Of a stretch of DNA of 8,858 nucleotides, positions 1 through 6,280 are shown in pieces. Source of the DNA: Bacteroidales bacterium UBA7009. Its GTDB lineage: Bacteria; Bacteroidota; Bacteroidia; Bacteroidales; Paludibacteraceae. A model generated the notes under the pieces. It ran no database searches. It worked only from the letters and a program-made list of their open reading frames with translations, and was not told the DNA's origin. Position 1 is the stretch's first letter, and the number at the start of each line of letters is the position of its first letter. The DNA lies in the NCBI GenBank assembly GCA_002449665.1, contig DJXH01000005.1:1-8858 (forward strand), in the 5' to 3' direction. The translations under genes and the position numbers were made by a program.

Positions 1-45
1 ATTTTTAGTGGACACTAATGATAAATCTTATAAAAAACTTATTCT

Positions 46-1332
46 ATGAAAAAAAATGGATTATTAAGAAAATTTTGCTTAATTCTTTTGTCTGTTATAG
101 GGTTTACAGTGTATGCTCAAACTTCAAAAACAGATTATCTACAAGAAAGGGTAGTACTTTACTACGACTTCCTAACACACTTCTCACAATACGGAGATAA
201 TACAGAAGCCGGAATTAACTCAAGAAAAGCATTAACTGAAATGATAATTGATGGCAGAGGTTTAATTTTTGATGATTTAAGTTATAATTTAGAGAGAAAA
301 CCTGCTGATGAACTGAATATTGATACGTATTTAATGTGTGTACACGGAATGAAAAATTACAAACGTCTCTTTTTCACTCCACAATATTTTTCTTTTGCAT
401 ATAGACCTCCGTTTAACATAGTCTCATATCAATTAAACGTATCAGATAATTCAAGCAAAAAGTCGTTATACTCCATAGACTTGGAGATGTATTTTAAAGA
501 TAATAAGATTACTATGATACAACGCAAGCAAAATTCACCTCGAAAGGTTAAAGAAGACTTGGTTTTTACGGTAAATGGTGCATCCTTTCAAATGAACTAT
601 GTTAAAGGCGGTTCGTTTCAAATGGGTTGTCCATCCAATATGGAAACAGATGTTGATTGGTTTGACGATGCAAGACCGCAACATACTGTAAACATATCTG
701 ACTATTATATAGGTCAGATAGAGGTAACACAAGGGCTGTGGATGGCTGTTATGGGACGATCTATCAGTCAAATACGTCAAATTTCGAATGAAAACGGAAT
801 TAGTTTAGAGGATTTTGGCGAAAACAATCCATATCCTATGTACTACATTAGTTGGGATGATTGCCAAAAATTTATAAAGATTTTAAACGAAAGACTTATC
901 GGATATTTAGATGGAAAACATTTTGATATTCCTACTGAAGCACAGTGGGAGTACGCTGCTCGGGGAGGAATCAAAAGCAAAAATTACATCTATTCCGGAA
1001 GCAACGATTTTAACAAAGTGGCATGGTGTAATGACTTCATTTTACATCCTACTGCCCAAAAACAATCTAATGAGTTAGGATTATATGATATGAGTGGTAA
1101 TGTAGTTGAATGGTGTAAAGATTGGTATAATCAGGATTTCTACAAAAGCAAATATGCGGTTACAAATCCATTATGCACCAACCAAACAAGTAAAACACGC
1201 GTTTTACGAGGCGGTACTTTTGCTAACAATGAAGATGCTTGTAAAGTTTATGCCCGCTCATGTGAAAATCCAAGTGAAATTGAATCAGGACTCTATCCTT
1301 GTATTGGCCTACGTTTGGTTTTAGTACCCTAA
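46..1332 (+). CDS. Secreted SUMF1/FGE-like domain protein, probably non-catalytic
   Basis: This 428-residue protein has a Sec signal peptide (basic start MKKNGLLRK, hydrophobic core about 10-22, likely cleavage after YAQ near 25). Residues 26-180 form an N-terminal region I do not recognise. A formylglycine-generating-enzyme/sulfatase-modifying-factor fold follows at about 182-426. Its hallmarks are visible: GGSFQMG (188-194), EVTQGLWMAVMG (226-237), IPTEAQWEYAARGG (295-308), GLYDMSGNVVEWCKDWY (345-361), RVLRGG (385-390) and the end IGLRLV. Aligned from memory to the human enzyme around its GGSYMC...C active site, Asn394 replaces the first catalytic cysteine and Cys399 matches the second, so formylglycine synthesis is unlikely. 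Many bacterial members are non-enzymatic and have binding, structural or envelope roles; GldK-like proteins are one example. The start is the ATG directly before the signal peptide. The 45 bases upstream show no TAnnTTTG box, so the promoter may lie outside the window. Codons are very AT-rich compared with the right half. Family call firm, function open. Confidence 0.9.
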   Translation: MKKNGLLRKFCLILLSVIGFTVYAQTSKTDYLQERVVLYYDFLTHFSQYGDNTEAGINSRKALTEMIIDGRGLIFDDLSYNLERKPADELNIDTYLMCVHGMKNYKRLFFTPQYFSFAYRPPFNIVSYQLNVSDNSSKKSLYSIDLEMYFKDNKITMIQRKQNSPRKVKEDLVFTVNGASFQMNYVKGGSFQMGCPSNMETDVDWFDDARPQHTVNISDYYIGQIEVTQGLWMAVMGRSISQIRQISNENGISLEDFGENNPYPMYYISWDDCQKFIKILNERLIGYLDGKHFDIPTEAQWEYAARGGIKSKNYIYSGSNDFNKVAWCNDFILHPTAQKQSNELGLYDMSGNVVEWCKDWYNQDFYKSKYAVTNPLCTNQTSKTRVLRGGTFANNEDACKVYARSCENPSEIESGLYPCIGLRLVLVP

Positions 1333-1350
1333 TTGACAATAAATAATCAA

Positions 1351-1398
1351 TATATCCTCTAACTCCCCAAATGCAAATTTCGGTAGTTAGAGGATATA
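1351..1398. repeat. Long hairpin with GCAA loop between two genes
   Basis: Arms 1351-1364 (tatatcctctaact) and 1385-1398 are perfectly complementary over 14 bp. Inside them come a 1x1 mismatch, two C-G pairs (1366-1367 with 1382-1383), another 1x1 mismatch, four A/T pairs (1369-1372 with 1377-1380) and the loop gcaa at 1373-1376. GCAA is a GNRA-type tetraloop. No T-run follows on the plus strand, so this is not a textbook intrinsic terminator. It starts 18 bases after the stop of the SUMF1-like gene and ends 19 bases before the next start codon. Plausible roles are a 3' stabilising or processing hairpin, or a control element for the downstream gene. The structure is certain at sequence level; its role is inferred. 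Confidence 0.8.
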
Positions 1399-1417
1399 GC
1401 ATAAATCACGAACTATA

Positions 1418-1951
1418 ATGAAATTTTTTCAGATGAACATTTTAAATTTAATATTATATTCGTTGCTTTTTATTTTTCCTCAACAAAAGCAGGAGCGACT
1501 TCTTCACGAAGATACTTACACTCAAACCGGTTACGGGAAAGATGACAATAATGAACCCATTGAGGGAATGATGAGCACATTATACTATTTTAAAATATAT
1601 GACACAAAAATAGTTGTAACAGTACCAGATTTTAATTCTCCAACGACTAAGGATATTGAATATAAATATCAAGGTAAGGATAAAGATGGGAATCGCATCT
1701 TCAGTGACGACAACCATATATATACATATTTTGTTGATGAGAACTATGATATTATGGAAATGTACACAACATACTCAATGAAATATGGCAAGAGGGTTTC
1801 AACTAATATCTACTGGGAATTTGTACAAGGAGATCAATCGCAATACTATAATCAACGTCACAAACAAGATGGTTCTTACGACAGACCATTCTTTATTGAC
1901 TATTCTATGCCTAATTATGATTACGACTATGATTTTAATTTCTACTACTAA
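1418..1951 (+). CDS. Small exported Tyr/Asp-rich hypothetical protein
   Basis: I do not recognise this 177-residue protein. It begins with a short hydrophobic stretch (about residues 6-20, NILNLILYSLLFIF) that fits an uncleaved anchor or signal peptide; there is no lipobox cysteine. The mature part has many alternating polar and aromatic residues (for example LYYFKIYDTKIVVTV), which suggests beta structure, and it ends in a Tyr/Asp-rich tail (PNYDYDYDFNFYY). No cysteines are present. ATG 1418 was chosen because it gives the longest leader; ATG 1433 (Met6) would also keep the hydrophobic segment. No TAnnTTTG promoter is visible in the 85-base gap upstream, so it may be read through from the SUMF1-like gene past the hairpin. 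It shares that gene's strong AT bias. Real gene likely; function unknown. Confidence 0.72.
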   Translation: MKFFQMNILNLILYSLLFIFPQQKQERLLHEDTYTQTGYGKDDNNEPIEGMMSTLYYFKIYDTKIVVTVPDFNSPTTKDIEYKYQGKDKDGNRIFSDDNHIYTYFVDENYDIMEMYTTYSMKYGKRVSTNIYWEFVQGDQSQYYNQRHKQDGSYDRPFFIDYSMPNYDYDYDFNFYY

Positions 1952-1995
1952 AACTCCTGTTAACCTTGACATAAACACACTTTACGAATAAGTTT

Positions 1996-2026
1996 TTTGC
2001 ACTTTCAATACTTTTCACTACCTTTG
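1996..2026 (+). promoter_or_regulatory. Bacteroidota-type promoter for the 2068-3300 gene
   Basis: A TTTG element at 1996-1999 is followed after 19 bp by TACCTTTG at 2019-2026, an exact match to the TAnnTTTG -7 box of the Bacteroidota primary sigma factor. The next bases are CCGC, as they are after the second promoter in this window. Transcription would start a few bases further on, leaving a leader of roughly 35 bases before the ATG at 2068. Confidence 0.75.
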
Positions 2027-2067
2027 CCGCAAAATACTGACAAACAATTCCGAAACTTAATGTGAAA

Positions 2068-3300
2068 ATGCAGAAAAAGGCAGTAGAAGCAAGAGAAGGT
2101 ATAAAGTCAATAATAACAATAAATATGATAGTGACTATCATATTTATTGTTACAACTTGCACGCATAAAAGCAGTAATACATCTGACGATGAGGCTCAAA
2201 ATTCAACAAAAAACAATACATTCGAATGGATTTATGCCAACGAAGTCAGCCTTGAAGCATTCGACACAATATATAGAGGGTGCTTTGCAGGGAATGTTGC
2301 GGGCTATCATTTTACTTTTGCAGACTACATAAAGCAACACCCAGAATCGTTTTACTTCCCCTTTAATAGTATGTGCGGCTATGAAGACAATCCGCTACAT
2401 ATAGTGGATTCACCCGACAAGAAGATACGTTTCTATTGCAGCGATTGCAGTGCTGACGGCAAAGGCGGCAACACCTTGCTGCTATACCAAATAGAGCATA
2501 ACGGCAAAATATGTACCTATAACGACTTTAGCGACTTGGGCGATAAGGCAACCACACCCATAAAGATACATCTACTGCCCCATAAGAAGAAAAACTACTA
2601 TATCATCATTTATTACTACAACGAATGGGCAAGCCTTTCACAGCGATGTGCCGTTACATACGAACTGATAGGCAAGGAACTGCGGCAAGTGGAACTATTT
2701 GAACAGCCGTCAGACACACAACATAACGGACATACAAAGATAGCATCATACATAGATTATGAATATGATGTGCCAGACTACTATACTCGTTTTGCTCGAG
2801 CTATGGGATTTAATTATCACTTTTATTTCAATCCACTCACTACTACACTCTACCTCCCACTTTTCCGCGAAGAAAAAGGCACATCAAATATATGTACTGA
2901 CAAATATATTCCATATCATTGGAACGGAGAAAGGCTTACGACAGACGGTATGGCGGTTTGCAACCCAGATATAAACGAACGTTATAGAAACTATGACTAT
3001 ATAGCACAAGCATTTAGCTATGAGCGGGCATTGGAAATGAATACAGCCCGCATTGATGTTATGAAAGACGGCAGCTACAGATACATATCTTGGATGGATA
3101 TTGATATGGAAGGCGAACCGACAATTGTTATCAATAACGGTACAGCAGACGAAAAGAACTATTATTTCCACAATAAAAACTATATTTACGTTATTTCAAA
3201 GGAAGACGTGCCTATAATAAGGATTTACTATAGCCACGATCCACAATCATTAGGCAGGCAACTCGACCAAATCATCTCTTTCACAAATTATGCAAAATGA
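2068..3300 (+). CDS. Exported (probable lipoprotein) protein of unknown function
   Basis: This 410-residue protein opens with a basic stretch (QKK, then R9 and K13) and a hydrophobic core at about 15-29, followed by VTTC with Cys31 and then a polar THKSSNTSDDE linker. That arrangement resembles a lipoprotein signal, although Thr at -1 is not the usual Gly/Ala/Ser, so a membrane anchor is the alternative. The rest is rich in Tyr and Asp, has several cysteines (for example FYCSDC) and shows no domain I can name. ATG 2068 was preferred; an in-frame GTG at 2062 would add two residues, and ATG 2125 would remove the basic part of the signal. The gene has its own promoter. It is unusual in having a 39-bp palindrome across codons 16-29 and a 41-bp palindrome across its stop codon. 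Gene confident, function unknown. Confidence 0.85.
   Translation: MQKKAVEAREGIKSIITINMIVTIIFIVTTCTHKSSNTSDDEAQNSTKNNTFEWIYANEVSLEAFDTIYRGCFAGNVAGYHFTFADYIKQHPESFYFPFNSMCGYEDNPLHIVDSPDKKIRFYCSDCSADGKGGNTLLLYQIEHNGKICTYNDFSDLGDKATTPIKIHLLPHKKKNYYIIIYYYNEWASLSQRCAVTYELIGKELRQVELFEQPSDTQHNGHTKIASYIDYEYDVPDYYTRFARAMGFNYHFYFNPLTTTLYLPLFREEKGTSNICTDKYIPYHWNGERLTTDGMAVCNPDINERYRNYDYIAQAFSYERALEMNTARIDVMKDGSYRYISWMDIDMEGEPTIVINNGTADEKNYYFHNKNYIYVISKEDVPIIRIYYSHDPQSLGRQLDQIISFTNYAK
2114..2152. repeat. Perfect 19-bp inverted repeat inside signal-peptide codons
   Basis: Left arm 2114-2132 (taacaataaatatgatagt) and right arm 2134-2152 are exact reverse complements around the single base g2133. The repeat codes for residues 16-29, the whole hydrophobic core of the signal peptide. 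Because it is a palindrome, the opposite strand also reads TINMIVTIIFIV. In RNA it would fold to about 18 bp with a 3-base loop starting some 46 bases after the start codon. Confidence 0.9.
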
Positions 3301-3323
3301 ATTATTCATTTTGCATAATTTGT
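3283..3323. repeat. Perfect 20-bp inverted repeat across a stop codon and next promoter
   Basis: Left arm 3283-3302 (acaaattatgcaaaatgaat) and right arm 3304-3323 are exact reverse complements around t3303. The left arm contains the last codons and TGA stop (3298-3300) of the upstream gene. The right arm contains the TTTG -33 element (3319-3322) of the next promoter. It could act as a 3' hairpin for the upstream transcript, as an operator, or both. No terminator-like run of six or more T residues follows. Confidence 0.9.
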
Positions 3324-3333
3324 TTTGCATAAT
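3309..3333 (+). repeat. Tandem TTTTGCATAAT copies at the promoter
   Basis: TTTTGCATAAT occurs at 3309-3319 and again at 3323-3333, a 14-base offset. An inverted copy sits at 3287-3297 in the palindrome's left arm. The first direct copy ends on the -33 element and the second lies in the promoter spacer, which is a suitable place for a regulator-binding site. The copies are seen directly; binding is inferred. Confidence 0.6.
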
Positions 3334-3350
3334 AATAATGCTTACATTTG
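3319..3350 (+). promoter_or_regulatory. Bacteroidota-type promoter for the 3437-6249 operon
   Basis: TTTG at 3319-3322, a 20-bp spacer, and TACATTTG at 3343-3350 match the Bacteroidota -33/-7 pattern, and CCGC follows. The predicted leader to the ATG at 3437 is about 80 bases; I see no riboswitch-like structure in it. The -33 element lies inside the right arm of the 3283-3323 palindrome. Confidence 0.78.
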
Positions 3351-3436
3351 CCGCGTTTATCAGATTGACGATAAGCAGATTAAATCTTCGCGCAACAAAG
3401 AATATAACATACTGAACCTAAATCCTCTTACGAGCA

Positions 3437-4099
3437 ATGAATGAAAGCAAATTTATATTTATTATTCTGCAAGCGGTATTGATGCTTTGCGCGCCATATC
3501 TCGCAGCAGAAGAAACAAAGACTACTGACTATAAGCACGAGGTGCGTATAGGCTGGGGCGATATGATGTTTGAGACGATGGCTTTTCAAAGAACACCCGC
3601 ACACTATTGGCCAACCCCGCTTACCATTTACCCCGACTACACCATAGTCGAAAGACACGACTACAGATATACAGGGCATATCTTTGCCGAATACCAATAC
3701 TCGCTGCTGATCTGGCTGAGCCTTGGCTTGCAAGCGGATATGGAAGGCATATATTGGAAAGAGACTACCTACGACCGCTTCCATATTGCCGTAAGCGATG
3801 ACAGACAAATAGACAACTACAACATCGCTCTTTTGCCCACGATACGCTTTACTTACTATCAGAGCGAATACATAAACCTCTACTCCGGTTTAGGGATAGG
3901 ACTAAACATAGCGTTTGACAACCAAAACACGATAAAGACCGCCGCGGCTTTTCATATTAATTTATTCAGCATACAAGCAGGTATGGATCACTGGTGGGGG
4001 ACGATAGAATTAGGTGTGCTCAATGCTATGAACGGCGCGAACGAAATCTATATGCTTTCTTCGCGTATGCTGTCTGCAAGTATTGCATACAAACTGTAA
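3437..4099 (+). CDS. Predicted outer-membrane beta-barrel protein
   Basis: This 220-residue protein has a signal peptide (hydrophobic core 6-19, APYLAA, probable cleavage after Ala24 before EET). The mature part consists of amphipathic stretches with alternating aromatic or hydrophobic and polar residues, typical of transmembrane beta strands: YTGHIFAEYQYSLLIWLSLGLQ, NIALLPTIRFTYY, INLYSGLGIGLNIAF, INLFSIQAGMDH, WGTIELGVL and the final MLSASIAYKL. The LYSGLGIGLNIAF strand is especially barrel-like. The length suits a small barrel of about eight strands. The C-terminus ends in Leu rather than the classical Phe. It is the first gene of an operon, with 17 bases to the next start, so it may provide an outer-membrane partner for the lipoproteins that follow. 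ATG 3437 begins MNESK directly before the hydrophobic core. Barrel fold likely; the specific role is unknown. Confidence 0.72.
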   Translation: MNESKFIFIILQAVLMLCAPYLAAEETKTTDYKHEVRIGWGDMMFETMAFQRTPAHYWPTPLTIYPDYTIVERHDYRYTGHIFAEYQYSLLIWLSLGLQADMEGIYWKETTYDRFHIAVSDDRQIDNYNIALLPTIRFTYYQSEYINLYSGLGIGLNIAFDNQNTIKTAAAFHINLFSIQAGMDHWWGTIELGVLNAMNGANEIYMLSSRMLSASIAYKL

Positions 4100-4116
4100 A
4101 AAGAGAAATTGCGAAT

Positions 4117-5343
4117 ATGAAAAAACATATATACTTATTAGCTTGCATCTGCATGTTAAGCGGTTGTCGCCGGGCAGAACTTACCTATCAGGATATATCT
4201 GCTTTTAAGCCGACTACAATACAAGAAAGTGAAGTCGTATTAAGCGATGGTAGCCTGAATCCTGAAATACAATATATGAAGGACGAGAGCGGTGAAGGAC
4301 AGTCTTCTCCTCGCCGCATTGCTTCCATCACCGCCACGGATATGCTCTGCAATCTTGCCGGTAGTCTTAACTACAACAAGATAATCCAAATAGCAGGAAC
4401 TTACGAAGGCAAAAACATTGACGGAAATACCATCACATTGTCCGGCAAAATCATTATCCCCAAGAACGGAAAGATAAAAAACATCATTGCTATAAGCCAC
4501 TACACGATATGTGCCAACGATGAGGCTCCGTCTGAAACTTTCCCTATAGAAGGCACTCTTGCCGGCAAAGGTTACGCAGTCGTTATGCCGGACTACATCG
4601 GCTACGGAGCGACACGCACACATATTCACCCGTATATGCACGCTGCAAGTACGGCTCAAAGCGTGGTCGATATGATTCTTGCTGCGCAACAATACCTTAA
4701 AGCCAAAGGTTACGCACCGCAAGACGAAAAAGTCATACTTGCAGGCTATTCACAAGGCGGGGCAACGACAGTTGCGACTATGAGACTGATAGAAAGCAGG
4801 TATGCAGACAAGATAAGGCTGAAACACGTCTATGCCGGTGCCGGTCCGTACGACCTTGCTGCCACATACGACCTTGCCATGAATATGGACATAACGGGCA
4901 TTCCCTGCGCCATACCGATGATAATACAAGGCATAGACTACGGAGAAGACCTCGGACTTGACCTTGAGGACTTTTTTCAACCCAAACTATATGAAAACTA
5001 CAACACGTGGATTAACACCAAGGACTATACCGTAGGCGAAATAAATAGGAAGATAGGAGCCAAGCACCTGAGCGACATACTGACAGACGAGGGAAGAGAT
5101 AAAACCAACAAAGAGACGGCAAGACTGTATATTGCACTGAAAAACAACTCTGTGCTGAATTTCATACCACAAGCACCGCTGTATTTGTTTCACTCAAAGA
5201 CAGACGACACCGTACCGTTTATTAACTCAATAAACGCGGAAAAAGCCTTCAAAGGTTGCAATATAGAATGCAATTTCGGCGATTACGGTTCGCACGCCAC
5301 AGGTTTTCTAACCTTCTTCGGAATACTTAATAAAAGACTTTAA
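4117..5343 (+). CDS. Lipoprotein alpha/beta hydrolase (secretory lipase/esterase-like)
   Basis: This 408-residue serine hydrolase is predicted to be lipid-anchored: MKKHIYLLACICMLSGC has a good lipobox with Cys17. The alpha/beta hydrolase fold spans about 90-405. The nucleophile elbow GYSQGG gives Ser212. The acid is probably Asp363 in HSKTDDTVP, with the D-x-x-V-P spacing. The base is probably His393 in GSHATG. The stretch MPDYIGYGATRTHIHPYMHAASTAQSVVDM (157-186) is typical of large bacterial secreted lipase/esterase-like hydrolases, so acyl-ester hydrolysis is the leading guess; a peptidase or another esterase remains possible. The reading frame stays open upstream to 3994, but that part overlaps the barrel gene out of frame, and ATG 4117 places the lipoprotein signal at the N-terminus. 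The gap to the upstream gene is 17 bases and to the downstream gene 12, so co-transcription is likely. All three candidate catalytic residues are present. Confidence 0.88.
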   Translation: MKKHIYLLACICMLSGCRRAELTYQDISAFKPTTIQESEVVLSDGSLNPEIQYMKDESGEGQSSPRRIASITATDMLCNLAGSLNYNKIIQIAGTYEGKNIDGNTITLSGKIIIPKNGKIKNIIAISHYTICANDEAPSETFPIEGTLAGKGYAVVMPDYIGYGATRTHIHPYMHAASTAQSVVDMILAAQQYLKAKGYAPQDEKVILAGYSQGGATTVATMRLIESRYADKIRLKHVYAGAGPYDLAATYDLAMNMDITGIPCAIPMIIQGIDYGEDLGLDLEDFFQPKLYENYNTWINTKDYTVGEINRKIGAKHLSDILTDEGRDKTNKETARLYIALKNNSVLNFIPQAPLYLFHSKTDDTVPFINSINAEKAFKGCNIECNFGDYGSHATGFLTFFGILNKRL

Positions 5344-5355
5344 TTACAAAAGGAT

Positions 5356-6249
5356 ATGAATAAAAACATATACATACTATGTCTTGCCGTAATAAGCACA
5401 ATAATAACGGGTTGCAACACTAAAAACCCACCTGCTACAGAGTCCACAAAACTTTCGTTTTCAATAGAGACCATACGCCAGAACAAAATACGCGGAAAAA
5501 TCAATACAGAAAACCCCGATGCATATTTCGTTAGCGGGATTATGGATGCAGACGAACTTAAACGATACCCACAAGACAATCAGATTATCAAGTATCAACT
5601 TGAGTATATTGACGAGATGTACAATATATTCTACTCTATATATGAAGCAACATGCGAGGAGAACGACAAACCCGACTACAACAGTATGTTTCTCTACAAG
5701 GGCGAGGAAAAAGTTGATTTCTCGTATATTAACCCTAACACATACTACGAACTGCTTGCTTTTCAGGTAAATCCGATAACGCACGAAGCAATAGGCGAAC
5801 TCTACCGCTACACTTTTACCACACCCGCCATAGACTCGGCTAAAGTGAGTTTTACAGTAGCGGCAATAAAAGACACTTTACGTATCATTCCGAGTAATGA
5901 TTCTCCCTATATATACACCTTTGAGGAGCAGGAAACCATCATAGACGAACACTTGTATAAGGAAATGTATTTCTACGATATGGTAACTTTTTATGAAGAC
6001 TATGGTTTTGCCCAAACTATGACCAACAGAGGAGTATATAACTTTACTTTTGCCTATAACAAGCGCGATATAAAACCCGATACAGAATACCTGCTTACTA
6101 TAGCCGGTTATAATGGCGAGATAAACACCGACTATACATTCGTAACATTTTATATTAAAGATAATGAGTTCGTAATCAGCGGTCAAGAGGTAAGCAATAT
6201 TTTCAAAAGCAAACTAAAAAGAAAAATCCTCCCTATACGTAAAAGATAG
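5356..6249 (+). CDS. Lipoprotein with two related beta-rich domains
   Basis: This 297-residue protein has a clear lipoprotein signal ending ITGC (Cys20). The mature part appears duplicated. Unit 1 (about 33-156) runs from KLSFSIETI through DAYFVSGI to YINPNTYYELLAFQV and YRYTFTT. Unit 2 (about 163-268) runs from KVSFTVAAI through SPYIYTFEE to DIKPDTEYLLTIAGY and YTFVTFYI. The shared pattern (an opening F-S/T strand, a Y-x-Y/F strand, then P-N/D-T-x-Y before a long strand) resembles the Ig/fibronectin-like units common in Bacteroidota surface lipoproteins, but I cannot name the family. The C-terminal tail is strongly basic (KSKLKRKILPIRKR), and its codons form the left arm and loop of the terminator hairpin. 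It is the last gene of the operon, 12 bases after the hydrolase, and could present or bind the substrate for that enzyme. Confidence 0.82.
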   Translation: MNKNIYILCLAVISTIITGCNTKNPPATESTKLSFSIETIRQNKIRGKINTENPDAYFVSGIMDADELKRYPQDNQIIKYQLEYIDEMYNIFYSIYEATCEENDKPDYNSMFLYKGEEKVDFSYINPNTYYELLAFQVNPITHEAIGELYRYTFTTPAIDSAKVSFTVAAIKDTLRIIPSNDSPYIYTFEEQETIIDEHLYKEMYFYDMVTFYEDYGFAQTMTNRGVYNFTFAYNKRDIKPDTEYLLTIAGYNGEINTDYTFVTFYIKDNEFVISGQEVSNIFKSKLKRKILPIRKR

Positions 6250-6259
6250 GGAGGATTTT
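6223..6259. terminator. Shared hairpin terminator between converging operons
   Basis: Arms 6223-6236 (aaaatcctccctat) and 6246-6259 pair perfectly over 14 bp around a 9-base loop. The stop codon (6247-6249) of the upstream lipoprotein gene lies in the right arm. Read on the minus strand, the stem is followed by a T-rich run (ATTTTTCTTTTT-like), which suits termination of the glyS/TPM/lemA transcript 22 bases after the lemA stop. On the plus strand the T-run is only four bases inside the stem, so termination there may be weaker. Confidence 0.85.
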
Positions 6260-6280
6260 AGTAATAAGAAGTAAAGAGGT

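Noticed and set aside
1333..1338. TTGACA as a -35 promoter box
   Set aside because: No -10 box at suitable spacing is present and the window shows Bacteroidota-type promoters instead.
2062..2067. GTG at 2062 as start of the 2068-3300 gene
   Set aside because: It adds only two residues before an ATG; ATG is preferred in the absence of a ribosome-binding signal favouring GTG. It cannot be excluded.
1935..2162. Minus-strand 75-residue open frame with a hydrophobic peptide
   Set aside because: Its hydrophobic part is the mirror reading of the 2114-2152 palindrome, it overlaps a promoter and a convincing plus-strand gene, and it resembles no family.
3994..4116. Upstream extension of the hydrolase reading frame
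   Set aside because: It overlaps the barrel gene in another frame and would bury the clear lipoprotein signal that begins at 4117.
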